Positions 10,530 to 20,611 are shown, counted from the stretch's first letter. The stretch: DNA of 64,000 bases from Paenibacillus massiliensis 2301065 = DSM 16942 (GCF_000377505.1 NZ_KB898189.1:1-64000), one strand, 5' to 3'. A program made the numbers and translations. The notes: generated by a model from the sequence alone, not told the origin.

Positions 10530-11369
10530 TTATTTATAAAAAGTATGATTCCCGATCGTCTTCACTTTCTCACGATTATGATGAACGGTCAGATCCTGAG
10601 CCAACGTGAGAGACAAGAAGTAATACGTATTGTCAGGCACAGCCTTCACACCGTTCAGCGCTTCGTTCACAGCACGAATACAATCCTCATTAGGCTGAAC
10701 ACGACGAAGACGCCCGTTCGCTACCGGACTAAATTGAGCTTTTTGATAGATGACATTTTGGATTGTATCTGGGAAATTGGCTGACCGCAGCCGGTTCAAG
10801 ACAACGTTGGCAACTGCCACTTTGCCTTCGTACGGTTCGCCTTCAGCTTCTGCCATTACGATTTTTTGCAGCAAAAGCACTTCATTCGCCTTGACGCTGT
10901 AGCTCCAGGTAGACTTGGCTTGTTCTGCCTGCGTGAGCGTTTGCGTACGCGTAAAGAAGATTTTGTTAGGGGGGGTATGGGTCTGTGAGGTTGCGGCCAC
11001 AGCTGCTGCCTTCTTGGCAGCCTCCGCCTTTTGAACCTGAGCAGCTCGCTTGGCTTCCGCCGTAGCTCGTCGCTTCGTTTCCTCCACTTGATTCAGAAGC
11101 ATGGGAGCCGATTCAATCTGTTTCCATCTATGCATTTCTTTCCCGGTTGGGACGGATGTATCAGATTCCTTTAAGAAATGCATAGAGCTGATCCTGTCCT
11201 GTTGCATAGATCGTTCGCCAATGCCCGACCAATAGATAGAATTATAGATTACAGCCTCCGAAATTTTGTGTTTATTTTGCACCTCAGAATACAGACTAAT
11301 CCCCACTATACATACCAGCAGCACGCTTAACATCGGTGCTACCCAACGATTCTCTTTAATGATATCCAT
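10530..11369 (-). CDS. SleB/CwlJ-type cell wall hydrolase with N-terminal membrane anchor
   Basis: Protein of 279 aa. Residues about 12-30 form one membrane segment (MLSVLLVCIVGISLYS). A charged Ala/Lys/Glu-rich probable coiled coil spans about 90-130. The C-terminal Hydrolase_2 domain carries the catalytic glutamate in MAEAEGEPYEGKVAVANVV and the family signatures VLNRLRS, FSPV and TYYFLS. Such domains cleave peptidoglycan, in SleB as lytic transglycosylase during germination. The anchor and linker here suggest a vegetative or sporulation-linked membrane-bound version; the exact stage cannot be told. GGGAGGA lies 6 nt before the ATG. Confidence 0.85.
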   Translation of the reverse strand: MDIIKENRWVAPMLSVLLVCIVGISLYSEVQNKHKISEAVIYNSIYWSGIGERSMQQDRISSMHFLKESDTSVPTGKEMHRWKQIESAPMLLNQVEETKRRATAEAKRAAQVQKAEAAKKAAAVAATSQTHTPPNKIFFTRTQTLTQAEQAKSTWSYSVKANEVLLLQKIVMAEAEGEPYEGKVAVANVVLNRLRSANFPDTIQNVIYQKAQFSPVANGRLRRVQPNEDCIRAVNEALNGVKAVPDNTYYFLSLTLAQDLTVHHNREKVKTIGNHTFYK

Positions 11370-11467
11370 ATTGTTCCTCCCGCTACATTAGGCACACTTA
11401 AACGTATATGTAACCGAAAATGTGACTTTTGAATAACGCTGAACAATATTATCACTTGTAGAGAAGT

Positions 11468-12064
11468 TTAGCAAGTTTCGGACCCTTTTATTGGTATTTC
11501 ACCCACAACTTTATACATTGGTCGTTGCCCTAATTGTGTCGCATAGACGACAAAAGACTCCACCTTCCAGGTCGAATTTGTAAGCGGAAGATTCGTATCC
11601 TCTGAGTGCTGGAATGCGGCTGTACCCGTGTAATTGCGAGCAACCGTGATGTGCGGATGATAGGCTCTGGCCTCTCTCTGGAAGCCCAGTGGCTCAGTAG
11701 CATCCACAATTCGCTCCTGCAAGCGATATAAGTGATCCACCTCCCCTTCAACATCCTGCCACATAACCCGCGGTCGGTCAGTTGTACCAAAGGTTCCTAC
11801 AGCTCCCAGCTTCAATTGAAATGGCACGAGATCATCAGTCGATCGCTTCAATGCCAGCACGAGATCAGCAATCCGGGACGTATCCGTATCTCCCAAAAAT
11901 TGAAGTGTGATATGGTAATCTTGCCAATCTGTCCATTTGCGAAAAGAAACCTCTGATCGCAAAATCTCAGCCCACTCGTGCAATTGCTCCTTGAGGCTGT
12001 CTGGCAATGGAACAGCGATAAATATTCTTTCTTGCGAAGCAACACCCTTATTCGGCGGGGTCAT
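11468..12064 (-). CDS. thpR: RNA 2',3'-cyclic phosphodiesterase (2H family)
   Basis: ThpR/LigT-type protein of 198 aa with the two HxTx motifs of the 2H phosphoesterase superfamily: HITLQFLG and HPHITVAR. The family opens 2',3'-cyclic phosphates on RNA. Length is typical. AGGAGAGGG precedes the ATG at 12064. The stop lies 98 bp before the start of the cell wall hydrolase gene on the same strand, so cotranscription is possible. Confidence 0.9.
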   Translation of the reverse strand: MTPPNKGVASQERIFIAVPLPDSLKEQLHEWAEILRSEVSFRKWTDWQDYHITLQFLGDTDTSRIADLVLALKRSTDDLVPFQLKLGAVGTFGTTDRPRVMWQDVEGEVDHLYRLQERIVDATEPLGFQREARAYHPHITVARNYTGTAAFQHSEDTNLPLTNSTWKVESFVVYATQLGQRPMYKVVGEIPIKGSETC

Positions 12065-12464
12065 TTAGCATCCCTCTCCTAACTACCATTTAGTGCAACC
12101 TTCTGTTACGTAGCTCTACGTTGCCTTGTGTGTCATCTTATTATGCATCAGCATCTTGACTGAATATGTGCAGATTAAAGGACATGGAAAGTGTGTGCTT
12201 AACGGATAGCATCCTTTACTCTCATCTAATCTGTGTCAAGGTACTTGCTGTGGAGTCAGTATAACTCGAGCATCACCATGCTATTCATGCCTAGCATGGC
12301 TGTTAGCGGATCATGACTTGTGCGTGACCACTGCTAAATGGGTTAAATTACTGATATAAAGCAATTGAAGCGTATGGATCTATATCTTGGGCAGGTCTTG
12401 CGTTCATCTGTTATGCTGAGAAATAGAGAAGTAATATCATGCGAATGACTTGGGAGGAATCAGA
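12065..12464. other. Intergenic region between divergent genes
   Basis: About 400 bp between thpR and the dehydrogenase gene. It holds no supportable reading frame or RNA gene. A weak plus-strand promoter (TTGGGC, 18 nt, TTATGC) ends about 50 bp before the dehydrogenase start. Confidence 0.4.
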
Positions 12465-13436
12465 ATGTCAAGTACCATGTCGAGAACTATAGTATGTCTG
12501 CATCATCTGACGACCGAGCAGGAAGCACAGATTCGGGAAGCTGCTCCCGAATTCCGCCTTATTCTGGGGAAAGCCAAGAAGATCGACCCAGCAATTATTC
12601 AGGAAGCGGAAATTCTCATCGGCTGGTCACGAGGCTTGGAGGCTGCTGCACTTCATGAGGATAGCAAGCTGCGCTGGATCCAGAGCTGGTCCGCTGGCAT
12701 AGATAAGATGCCTTTGGAGAAGCTTGCGAATCGAAATATCGTATTGACGGATGCCAGTGGAGTCCATGCCATTCCCATTACTGAGATGATCTTCGGCCTC
12801 CTGCTTGCACATACCCGGTATATCCATCCCTCTGCTCAGTATCAGCAACAACGTCAGTGGTCTCCTCCAGCGTCCGAGTTGGGTGAAATTCACGGGAAGA
12901 CCATGCTGATCGTCGGTGTCGGCGAGATCGGATCAGAGACAGCCCGGATTGCCAGCGCCTTCGGTATGCGAGTGCTAGGTGTTCGCCGTTCAGGGAAGAG
13001 TGTACCGCATGTGGATCACATGTACACGATGGATGGCCTGTACGATGCCTTGGCACAGGCTGACGTCATTGTGAACATTCTCCCATACACAGAAGAGACT
13101 CATCACTTGTTCGACGAACGCGCATTTCAAGCCGCGAAGCCGGGCAGCAGCTTCATCAACGTAGGCCGTGGCAGCACGGTCAAGACGGATGACCTCATTC
13201 AGGCACTGGGGCAAGGCACACTGGCCTATGCAGGACTGGATGTATTCGAGGAAGAACCATTGCCAGCTGAGCACCCGCTATGGAGCATGGACAATGTCCT
13301 GATCACTCCTCATATAGCCGGAAGCACAGATCGTTATAGCGAACGAGTCCTGCCGATTTTCTTAGAGAATCTACAGGATTACATCAAGGGTCAGACCCCT
13401 CAACGAAACTTTGTGGACTATAGCAAAAAATATTAA
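12465..13436 (+). CDS. D-2-hydroxyacid dehydrogenase
   Basis: NAD(P)-dependent oxidoreductase of 323 aa of the D-isomer 2-hydroxyacid dehydrogenase family. The Rossmann motif is VGVGEIGSETARIASAFGM. Catalytic elements follow: INVGRGS with the conserved Arg, the Glu in LDVFEEEPLP, and the His in TPHIAGSTD. The substrate-binding N-terminal domain is divergent, so the substrate is unknown. ATG at 12465 is chosen because GGGAGGA stands 7 nt before it; the upstream in-frame TTG overlaps that site. A second ATG lies four codons in. A long hairpin structure follows at 13447..13544. Confidence 0.88.
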   Translation: MSSTMSRTIVCLHHLTTEQEAQIREAAPEFRLILGKAKKIDPAIIQEAEILIGWSRGLEAAALHEDSKLRWIQSWSAGIDKMPLEKLANRNIVLTDASGVHAIPITEMIFGLLLAHTRYIHPSAQYQQQRQWSPPASELGEIHGKTMLIVGVGEIGSETARIASAFGMRVLGVRRSGKSVPHVDHMYTMDGLYDALAQADVIVNILPYTEETHHLFDERAFQAAKPGSSFINVGRGSTVKTDDLIQALGQGTLAYAGLDVFEEEPLPAEHPLWSMDNVLITPHIAGSTDRYSERVLPIFLENLQDYIKGQTPQRNFVDYSKKY

Positions 13437-13446
13437 ACGACTAAAC

Positions 13447-13544
13447 ACCGTCTCCGAAGTCAACAAGATATGTTCCCCTTGCAGCTGCAAGTACTCTACC
13501 ACCTGTCGTAGAAGGGAGCATATCAACCATGACTGGGAGACGGT
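13447..13544. ncRNA. Long multi-stem hairpin, candidate structured RNA or double terminator
   Basis: Nested perfect stems pair across about 98 nt: ACCGTCTCC (13447-13455) with GGAGACGGT (13536-13544); AGTCA (13458-13462) with TGACT (13530-13534); GATATG (13467-13472) with CATATC (13519-13524); then TTCCCCTT with AAGGGAG and one bulge. The apical part holds the palindrome TTGCAGCTGCAA and a small CTAC/GTAG stem. It sits between two convergent genes. No known RNA family was recognised; a bidirectional terminator is the simpler alternative, but U tracts are weak. Confidence 0.5.
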
Positions 13545-13572
13545 CTTTCATTTAATAGAATGTGCACGTCCA

Positions 13573-13643
13573 CGATCTGTAGCGGCTATATTTTTCGAAC
13601 TCATGTGGCTACACTTTTACGAATTCACATGGCTATGTCTTTC
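13573..13643. repeat. Three imperfect ~24-bp tandem repeats
   Basis: Three copies share GGCTA at a spacing of 23-24 bp; the last two begin CGAACTCATGTGGCTA and CGAATTCACATGGCTA. They lie at the 3' side of the methyltransferase gene and encode nothing recognisable. Confidence 0.5.
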
Positions 13644-13700
13644 CTTTTCAAGCTATATCAGCATATCAGATGTGCGCCCCATCCTGATCAGCATTGCCAT

Positions 13701-14726
13701 TCAAGAAGGTTGCCTGCGAGCTTCACAGACGTAGATTTCTCTGACCATGGAGCTATTTTCCCCTTTAGGCAATCTCGCTGTATCCATAACCCTCCATCCT
13801 GCCTGCTCCAGCGATGCCTTGATGGATTCCATGCTGATGACGATGGCCCGATCCGTCATTCTTCTAAGGCTTGCCAGCATATTCTCTCGTTCCGTCACTG
13901 ACTGAACCGAGCACAGATTATAAGGCATATCCAGTACCGCAGCATCATAACGAGCTGTGATATGATTCATATCACCTAGGGTAACGTATTCTTCTCCATA
14001 GCCGTAATGCTTAAGATTGACGCGTGCCCCCTGAATAGCCAGCGGATTCATATCTCCCCCTTGGGCTCTGATCCCCATATGCAGCGCCTCAATCAGGACG
14101 TTGCCCATTCCACAGCAGGGGTCAATCAAAGTTCGACCTTCAGCATCAGGCAAGGCAATATTAATCAAAGCTCTCACTGCTACCATCGGTAGACCCGTCG
14201 AATAGTTATAGGGCTTATGCCTGCGCTCCAGCCACGAACGATCACTTTCTTCACAAATTCCGAGCACCCATTTTCCTTCGACATAGGTCAGCCCCAATGT
14301 ACAATCGGGATTCTTCATACGAGCTGAGCCTTGAATTAGCATGCCGAGCTGGCGCTCCAGATGTCTTCGCTCCGAGTAATCCAGGGGCATATCGCTTTCC
14401 TTCAGACAATGAACCTTGAAGGTCTCCCCTTCAGGCAGTCCTAGCTGCCTGGCGTACTCACAAATATCCTCCCATTCGGAAGAGCATGCTAGCACTTCCA
14501 GCCGCAGACGGATAAACGCACTTTGCCCCGGTTCTATCCTTCTGTTAGCCATGTATAGATGATCGTGCTGCGGCGGCTGCCCGAACAAGCTGTCAAGCTC
14601 CAATTGGCACAGTTCTCGTTCTGTAGTATGACAGGTGTATACATAGAGGTATTTCTCAGATTTCTCTAACGCGCGCTCGTTGTAAGTCCATGCAAAGTTG
14701 TGCTGCGCTTTGTCTATTTCCATCAT
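13701..14726 (-). CDS. Class I SAM-dependent RNA methyltransferase (UPF0020/TRM11-like)
   Basis: Protein of 341 aa. The C-terminal half is a Rossmann methyltransferase: motif [17 protein letters not shown] and motif [11 protein letters not shown], the D-x-P-Y type used for base-nitrogen methylation. The N-terminal part resembles the THUMP-like half of TRM11/UPF0020 tRNA guanosine methyltransferases, though no clear THUMP signature was seen. tRNA as substrate is inferred. The start ATG overlaps the stop of the chemoreceptor gene (ATGATG around TGA), and its ribosome site AGGAGGAGG encodes the last glycines of that receptor, so translation is coupled. Coupling to a chemoreceptor is functionally odd. 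Confidence 0.8.
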   Translation of the reverse strand: MMEIDKAQHNFAWTYNERALEKSEKYLYVYTCHTTERELCQLELDSLFGQPPQHDHLYMANRRIEPGQSAFIRLRLEVLACSSEWEDICEYARQLGLPEGETFKVHCLKESDMPLDYSERRHLERQLGMLIQGSARMKNPDCTLGLTYVEGKWVLGICEESDRSWLERRHKPYNYSTGLPMVAVRALINIALPDAEGRTLIDPCCGMGNVLIEALHMGIRAQGGDMNPLAIQGARVNLKHYGYGEEYVTLGDMNHITARYDAAVLDMPYNLCSVQSVTERENMLASLRRMTDRAIVISMESIKASLEQAGWRVMDTARLPKGENSSMVREIYVCEARRQPS

Positions 14727-16573
14727 CCTCCTCCTAGGGTAAAGCGCGACACCGATTGCAGCAGCTTATCTGACATCTCCTTCAGCTCCAGAATACTGCC
14801 AGCCACGGTGTCCAGAGTTCCGCTTTGTTGCTGTACCGATGCCGTAACTTCTTGTGCTCCTGCTGCCGATTGCTCGGACACTGCCGAAATATTCTCGCTG
14901 TGTTCCTTCATTATCATACTGGACTGCTCCATCGCGTGCAGTCGCTCGCCAATTTCTGTAATGATATCTGCCATCTGCTCTACCGATAAAATGATCTCCT
15001 TGAACGCGTCTCCTGTAACGACCATCTGCCGATCGCCCTGATCTGTCTGCTCCACGCCGTCCTCCAGAAGCTTCACAATTGTACGGGAATCCTGCTGAAT
15101 CCCAGCCGTCATATCCGTGATCTCGGCGACTGTGTCACTTACTGCTGCGGACAGTAGGCTTACTTCCTTTGCCACCACGGCAAATCCTCGTCCACTCTCA
15201 CCAGCACGTGCTGCTTCTATTGTAGCATTCAATGCAAGCATGTTGGTCTGGCTGGCAATCTCACGAATGTTACCCACAAGCTTGGTAATACTTTGATTCT
15301 TATGATCCAGCTCCGTGACCCTGCTCATTGCGTCCTTGACCAGACCTGCAATCGCGTGCATTTGCTGTCCCAGATTCTTCATCGCAAGCTGACCGTTCTC
15401 TCCTTGGCCCCTGACAAGCTGTGAGGTCTGCTGCAGCTCTTGTCCTTGACGTGCGTGCTTCACAATGTGCTCACTTAGCTCAGTTACCGTTCTGGCCGAA
15501 TCCGCTGCTGTCTGGGCCTGATTTTCCGCGCCCTTCGCCAATTCCTCCATCGTCACCGAGATCTGTAGACTTCCAGCTCTGACCTCCTCAGCAGATACAT
15601 TAAGCTCCCCGCTCCGCTGGTTCATCAGACTTGAAATATCGTGAATATTCGTCACCATTGCAACCAGATTATGCTTCATCGCATTCACAGCATGCACCAG
15701 CGTGCCGATCTCATCCTGATTGCGGACCTCAATATCCTGACCGCTCAAATCTCCCGCTGCGACTACCTTCACACCATGAGTTACATCCATCAGTGGCTTT
15801 ACGATTTTGCGGAACATTTGTTGATTGGCAAAATAAGCTGCGGCTACCGCAATCAGAAGACAAATGACGGTAATCCAGAGTGCCAAGGTGAAGCTATTCT
15901 CAGCGCGGCTTACCTCTCCGCTCACCCGCTCCTTGTTCAGACTGATTAATTGATCCATATCCCCCTGCATAACATTAAAAGCATCCATGCCCTTCTCGGC
16001 AACCTCCGAGGCCAGCTCCCCTTGCCCATCCTGACTCAGCTTCAATGCCTGCGTATTCAGCTTGAGATACTGGTCCCATTTGCTCCGCAAGGACTCCAGA
16101 TGCTCTAGCTCAGTAGGATCTGTGGCAGTAGCCTTCAACACCTTCATGCTGTCAGCTACGGTACGAATCATTACCGCCCGTTCTTCCTCTATAAGCTCCC
16201 GCTCTGCTGGTGCACTCGTAGCAAAATGTCGAAAACTAAGTGTTAGGATATGTTCTGTAGCAAAATGAACATTGTTAATATGCTCAAGAGACGGCATGAT
16301 CCGATTCACAATTCCGTCTGTGCTCTGCTGCATTTTCAGCGTCTGATATAATGTCAGCGCTCCAAAGATCAGCAGGTAGACTACAAGCATGCCAAAGATG
16401 AGCCGAACGAAGCTTTTGATGCTGGCACGGGCATCCAGTCCCTTGTGCAAGCTGGACCACGGGATTGTACGTAGCTTGGAAGCCTGTTCTCTAAATATAT
16501 GCTTCCAGCTTCGTTGTTGGGGCGATCGAGCTTTTACAGTACGTTTCTCTCTCCATTTTTTTCCCTTTTCCAT
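14723..16573 (-). CDS. Methyl-accepting chemotaxis protein
   Basis: Chemoreceptor of 616 aa. Two membrane segments (about 55-78 and 235-255) bracket an extracellular four-helix-bundle-like sensor. A HAMP domain (about 255-308) and a long methyl-accepting coiled coil follow, with the CheA/CheW-contacting hairpin tip [23 protein letters not shown] and [11 protein letters not shown]. The ligand cannot be predicted. The N-terminal ~50 residues before the first membrane segment are unusually long and basic. AGAAGG sits just before the ATG, with AAGGAG further up. The gene is translationally coupled to the downstream methyltransferase. Confidence 0.93.
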   Translation of the reverse strand: MEKGKKWREKRTVKARSPQQRSWKHIFREQASKLRTIPWSSLHKGLDARASIKSFVRLIFGMLVVYLLIFGALTLYQTLKMQQSTDGIVNRIMPSLEHINNVHFATEHILTLSFRHFATSAPAERELIEEERAVMIRTVADSMKVLKATATDPTELEHLESLRSKWDQYLKLNTQALKLSQDGQGELASEVAEKGMDAFNVMQGDMDQLISLNKERVSGEVSRAENSFTLALWITVICLLIAVAAAYFANQQMFRKIVKPLMDVTHGVKVVAAGDLSGQDIEVRNQDEIGTLVHAVNAMKHNLVAMVTNIHDISSLMNQRSGELNVSAEEVRAGSLQISVTMEELAKGAENQAQTAADSARTVTELSEHIVKHARQGQELQQTSQLVRGQGENGQLAMKNLGQQMHAIAGLVKDAMSRVTELDHKNQSITKLVGNIREIASQTNMLALNATIEAARAGESGRGFAVVAKEVSLLSAAVSDTVAEITDMTAGIQQDSRTIVKLLEDGVEQTDQGDRQMVVTGDAFKEIILSVEQMADIITEIGERLHAMEQSSMIMKEHSENISAVSEQSAAGAQEVTASVQQQSGTLDTVAGSILELKEMSDKLLQSVSRFTLGGG

Positions 16574-16631
16574 ATCCTTCTGCCCACTCCTTCAATCGTC
16601 ATCTTTCATAGTTATATAGACCTATATTGCT

Positions 16632-16660
16632 AGTGTCGGCAGTTTGCTACCTACTGTCAA
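16632..16660 (-). promoter_or_regulatory. Predicted promoter for the chemoreceptor gene
   Basis: On the minus strand a perfect TTGACA (16660-16655) is followed after 17 nt by GACACT, a weak -10. The same stretch contains GCCGACAC, close to the SigD -10 GCCGATAA, but without a good TAAA at the right distance. Use of SigA or SigD is undecided. Confidence 0.4.
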
Positions 16661-16906
16661 GCCATGAGCGAAAAGTTAACACAAATTGGTGAAAGTTTAA
16701 TAAACCCTTACATAAAATCAGGCATCATGCCCAATTTTGAGCCCTTCTACAAGTATAAGAGCCTATATTATAAGGATCTCTGTGTCAGGGAACAACGACA
16801 TTCCGCATGCACATTAGAATCTATCCCAAGCCATTAAATAGACATGGTTATACTCAGCTCAGCATCTATACTTTAAAGCAGACTAGTTATAGCAAACAGT
16901 ACATAA

Positions 16907-16958
16907 CTAAAAACGAAGAGCAGCACCCCCTAATACAGGAGAATGCTGCTCTGCTTCG
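16907..16958 (-). terminator. Terminator after the dGTPase gene
   Basis: On the minus strand the arms CGAAGCAGAGCAGCA and TGCTGCTCTTCG pair with one bulge and are followed by TTTTTAG. It lies 115 bp beyond the dgt stop. Confidence 0.75.
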
Positions 16959-17072
16959 CTTTAACGATTATGAGGATAAATGTGGCCTAAATCTACTTGT
17001 AGGAATCTACATGAAGATGACCAAATCATTATCATATCTGATCAACCAAATAGGCGGACCCATGGGATAAGA

Positions 17073-18488
17073 TCAGTCCAGATCATAGATAGACCCTACC
17101 TTCAGACCGTATAGTTCATTATAAATTTTCTCAGCAAAGGCGTCTGTCATTCCGGCAATATAGTCAATGACCATATGCTCCCAGGTCCAGATCGGATTCG
17201 GCTTGGCCTGATCGCGCTCATAGCGCTGAAGCCAGTCGCTCGGAATAATCGACTTCGAGGTCTCCGGATCTAGAAAAGCCTGCCATAAGCGCTTCAGCAT
17301 CCATTCGCTTCGCTTCTGGAGACGCTGCACTCGTAGATCACGAATCATTGTCACCCATGCAAAGCTCTTCAAGACACTCACCGTGCGCAGCATATCCAGA
17401 TCCTCTTTCCCTTCCTTCACGAAAGTAACCTTCTTCCAGTTGCCATCTTCGATGACACCAAGACTGCTTACGAACAAGCTTACCCAGTAAGCCTTGACCT
17501 CTCGTCTCGTCCGGGAATAGTCGTGCTCGCAGAGTGGCATTTTGCTAGTCCATACCTTGAGGAATTCCGACAGTACCTGATCCACCTTCGGACCGATCTG
17601 CTCCTCCGTCCAGCCTTGCCAGAAGGCATCCTCCAGCGTCGTAATCTTCTCTACAATCAGCCGCTTGAGATACGGATCATGGAGAAAGTGTTCATGCACC
17701 TCAATCTTGCCAGCCTTGATGCCATCCTCCAGATCATGAGCCGAATAGGCGATATCATCGCAAAGGTCCATGAGTTGAGCCTCCAGCGTCTTCTTCCCAT
17801 TCGGAATTTCCCAGTCGTTGCGAATAGCCTGAATATATTGCCACTCGTGCAGATACATCCCCTTCTTATTTACCGTTCCCGGGTACGGATATTTATTGAC
17901 ACCCAACAGGACTGCATCCGTCAGATTCAGGCCATCAATATTCTCACGCTTCTCCAGAAACATCATAAGCCGGAAATTATGGGCATTGCCTTCAAAGTGC
18001 TCATACTTATGTCGCATCGCGACGCGTGCTTGCAGAGCTGGTTCGGATTGTGGCGGAAAGCCCTGGGACAGCGCCAACTGCTCGGCTTTGGTATGCACTA
18101 GCTGATCCAGAATACCATCCAGCACCTCTTCTCCCTTATGTCCAAATGGAGGATGCCCGAAGTCATGAGCAATGGAGGCACATTCGACGACCTCAGAGTC
18201 AATGATCAATCCAGGATTATCGGCCTGCTCCGCCAGCACCTCCGGGTAGGAGCGAATCAGACTGCGCGCAGCCTCTCTCGCAATCTGGGCAACCTCCAGA
18301 GAATGGGTAAGTCTTGTCCGATAATAATCGCCTGTTCCAGCGCCAAACACCTGCGACTTTCCTTGCAATCTTCGAAACGTCGGCGAATGGATCAGCCTGG
18401 AATAATCTCGTTCATATGCAGCTCGCGAAGCATCCACACGCAAATCCTCAGGATGCTGGCGATGTTCTCTTTTTGATTTCCATGTCAT
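17073..18488 (-). CDS. dgt: dGTP triphosphohydrolase (HD domain)
   Basis: dGTPase-like protein of 471 aa that hydrolyses dGTP to deoxyguanosine and triphosphate. The HD metal centre is visible: RTRLTHSLEVAQIAR supplies the first His, SIAHDFGHPPFGHKGE the HD pair. Other family blocks are SPTFRRLQGKSQVF at the N-terminus and LCDDIAYSAHDLEDG in the middle. The start at 18488 has GGGAGTG 6 nt upstream; twelve further in-frame codons upstream lack such a site. Length suits the Gram-positive Dgt group. A terminator follows. Confidence 0.93.
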   Translation of the reverse strand: MTWKSKREHRQHPEDLRVDASRAAYERDYSRLIHSPTFRRLQGKSQVFGAGTGDYYRTRLTHSLEVAQIAREAARSLIRSYPEVLAEQADNPGLIIDSEVVECASIAHDFGHPPFGHKGEEVLDGILDQLVHTKAEQLALSQGFPPQSEPALQARVAMRHKYEHFEGNAHNFRLMMFLEKRENIDGLNLTDAVLLGVNKYPYPGTVNKKGMYLHEWQYIQAIRNDWEIPNGKKTLEAQLMDLCDDIAYSAHDLEDGIKAGKIEVHEHFLHDPYLKRLIVEKITTLEDAFWQGWTEEQIGPKVDQVLSEFLKVWTSKMPLCEHDYSRTRREVKAYWVSLFVSSLGVIEDGNWKKVTFVKEGKEDLDMLRTVSVLKSFAWVTMIRDLRVQRLQKRSEWMLKRLWQAFLDPETSKSIIPSDWLQRYERDQAKPNPIWTWEHMVIDYIAGMTDAFAEKIYNELYGLKVGSIYDLD

Positions 18489-18579
18489 ACGTTTCACTCC
18501 CAACCTATTGGAGTGATTATACACATTTTTAGGCTTTCCGAAAAGCGTGTAGCCACTACCTTGGCCAGACTTCCCTCTT

Positions 18580-19476
18580 CTATTTCATTTTAGGGTCCAG
18601 TACATCACGCAGCCCGTCACCCAGCAGATTGAAGCCAAGGACAGTCAGCATAATGGCGAGGCCTGGGAAAAAGACCGTCCAAGGTGCCGTCTGAATGAAC
18701 TGCCTGGAATCCGACAGCATTTTGCCCCATTCTGGGAGAGGCGGCTGAGCCCCCATGCCCAGAAAGCCAAGAGCAGCAGCCTCAATAATAGCTGTGCTAA
18801 TACCCAGCGTCCCCTGAACAATGATCGGTGTCAGGCTATTCGGAAGGATGTGTCTAATCAAGATTCGTGCATTGCTGCCCCCCATAGCCTTCGCCGCTGT
18901 AATGTACTCTTCGTTCTTCAGACTGAGCACCTTGGAGCGGACCAGTCGTCCGTAAGTCGGTACATTCACAATGGCAATGGCGTATAGGGCATTTTGTAAG
19001 GAAGGCCCCAAAATCGCGACAATTGCGATGGCCAGCAGGATGGCTGGGAAAGCTAGCAGGATATCAAACAAACGTGAAATGAGCATGTCCACCCATTTTC
19101 CAAAAAAACCTGCCATGATCCCCAGTGCCGTGCCTACCACAATCGAACCTATCACAGACACGAAGCCTACCCACAGAGAAATTCTGGCCCCATAAATTGT
19201 GCGTGTCAGAATATCCCGACCCAGATCATCCGTCCCGAACCAATGCTCGGCTGATGGTGCCTGCAGACGGTTGGTCAACTCCTGCTCCTTATAGTCTCCT
19301 GGTGCGATCCATGGAGCTCCAAGCGCTATTATAATGAAGAAAATAATAACCAGCAGGCCAATTACCGCTGACTTGTTACGCTTGAAGGACCTCCATGCAT
19401 CGCGCCATGGCCCGGATCGTGGTCTCGCTGGTACAACGACTCGCCGCTCCTGGGTATTCAACATCATTTCACTCAT
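18580..19476 (-). CDS. Oligopeptide/dipeptide ABC transporter permease (DppC/OppC type)
   Basis: Inner-membrane permease of 298 aa with six membrane segments. It has the N-terminal signature PWRDAWRSFKRNKSAVIGLL, the GTDDLGRDILTRTIYGARISL motif of DppC-type permeases, and the EAA loop AAKAMGGSNARILIRHILPN that docks the ATPase. ATG at 19476 with AGGAGGA 4 nt upstream is preferred over an in-frame start 22 codons earlier that would overlap dppB. Third gene of a binding protein-permease-permease operon. Confidence 0.92.
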   Translation of the reverse strand: MSEMMLNTQERRVVVPARPRSGPWRDAWRSFKRNKSAVIGLLVIIFFIIIALGAPWIAPGDYKEQELTNRLQAPSAEHWFGTDDLGRDILTRTIYGARISLWVGFVSVIGSIVVGTALGIMAGFFGKWVDMLISRLFDILLAFPAILLAIAIVAILGPSLQNALYAIAIVNVPTYGRLVRSKVLSLKNEEYITAAKAMGGSNARILIRHILPNSLTPIIVQGTLGISTAIIEAAALGFLGMGAQPPLPEWGKMLSDSRQFIQTAPWTVFFPGLAIMLTVLGFNLLGDGLRDVLDPKMK

Positions 19477-19495
19477 AACGTCCTCCTGCCTGTCT

Positions 19496-20500
19496 TTACT
19501 GGTAGCGAATCCGGCGGTCAATGAAAGCGTACAGCAGGTCAACCACTAGATTAATTACAACGAACATAAAGGCAATAATCAGAATGCCACTCTGAATAAC
19601 TGGATAATCTCGGGCACTGATGGCTTCATAGATATAGCGTCCGACACCTGGCCATGCAAAAATGGTCTCTGTCAGAACTGCGCCACCCAATAAGGAGCCC
19701 GTCTGGAGCCCTACGACCGTCAGCACGGGTATGGCCGCATTCTTCAAGGCATGTCGATATACGATATAAAATGGAGCGAGCCCCTTGGCACGTGCAGTGC
19801 GAATATAGTCGGAGCTCATCACCTCGACCATGCTGGAGCGAGTCATTCGGGCAATAACCGCCATCGGAATCGTACCAAGTGCAATACTTGGCAATATGAG
19901 ATGCTTGATCACTACCCATAGCTGGTCCCAGCGACCTGCCAGCATGGCATCAATAACTGCCAGATTCGTCACCAACTCCACCGGATCACGCGGATTCATC
20001 CGCCCAATCGACGGTAGCCATTGCAGCTTGTTCGCAAATATCCACTGCTCCATTAGTCCCAGCCAGAATATTGGCATGGACACACCGACAAGAGCAATCA
20101 CCATACAGGCGTAATCGAACCAAGAGTTCTGTCTCCATGCACTGATAATCCCAGCATTTACCCCGACGAATAAAGCAAAAAACATGCTCGCCGCCGTCAA
20201 CTCCAGCGTTGCTGCAAGATAGGGTAGAATTTCCCGGGCAATGGGCTCTCGGGTCCGAATAGAGTCACCCAGATCGCCACGCATTAGCTCGCTAAGATAA
20301 GCTCCATATTGTTGAATCCAGGGCTTGTCGAGCCCAAGCTGATCTCGCAGTGCTTGCTTGGATTGCTCTGTGGCTTTATCTCCCAGAATCGTATCTGCAG
20401 GGTCCCCCGGAATGGCATGTATAATAGAAAATACAATGATCGTCATGCCAAAAAGTACTGGAATCAGTACAAGTATTCGTTTGAGTACGTAAGAATTCAT
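19496..20500 (-). CDS. Oligopeptide/dipeptide ABC transporter permease (DppB/OppB type)
   Basis: Inner-membrane permease of 334 aa: first membrane segment ILVLIPVLFGMTIIVFSII, the HAIPGDPAD motif typical of DppB, and the EAA loop TARAKGLAPFYIVYRHALKN. It pairs with the DppC-type permease 19 bp downstream. Substrate could be peptides, nickel or other solutes carried by this family. No ATPase genes (dppD, dppF) are in the operon. Confidence 0.92.
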   Translation of the reverse strand: MNSYVLKRILVLIPVLFGMTIIVFSIIHAIPGDPADTILGDKATEQSKQALRDQLGLDKPWIQQYGAYLSELMRGDLGDSIRTREPIAREILPYLAATLELTAASMFFALFVGVNAGIISAWRQNSWFDYACMVIALVGVSMPIFWLGLMEQWIFANKLQWLPSIGRMNPRDPVELVTNLAVIDAMLAGRWDQLWVVIKHLILPSIALGTIPMAVIARMTRSSMVEVMSSDYIRTARAKGLAPFYIVYRHALKNAAIPVLTVVGLQTGSLLGGAVLTETIFAWPGVGRYIYEAISARDYPVIQSGILIIAFMFVVINLVVDLLYAFIDRRIRYQ

Positions 20501-20553
20501 GTCAGGTCACCATCCACTAGCTCAGACATGAACATGTCGGCGGCTGTCCCAAT

Positions 20554-20571
20554 GCGGCATACACATGCCGC
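20554..20571 (-). terminator. Intercistronic hairpin between binding-protein and permease genes
   Basis: GCGGCAT and ATGCCGC form a perfect 7-bp stem with a 4-nt loop; outer CGGCGG/CCGCCG segments can extend it. There is no U tract. Such structures often protect upstream mRNA or lower read-through, giving more binding protein than permease. Confidence 0.6.
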
Positions 20572-20611
20572 GGAACATACCGCCGAGGTTCACTTTGTCT
20601 GAGGTTATATC

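Noticed and set aside
13411..13901. Overlapping plus-strand frames of about 110 codons near 13.4-13.9 kb
   Set aside because: They run through the hairpin, the tandem repeats and the antisense of the methyltransferase gene.
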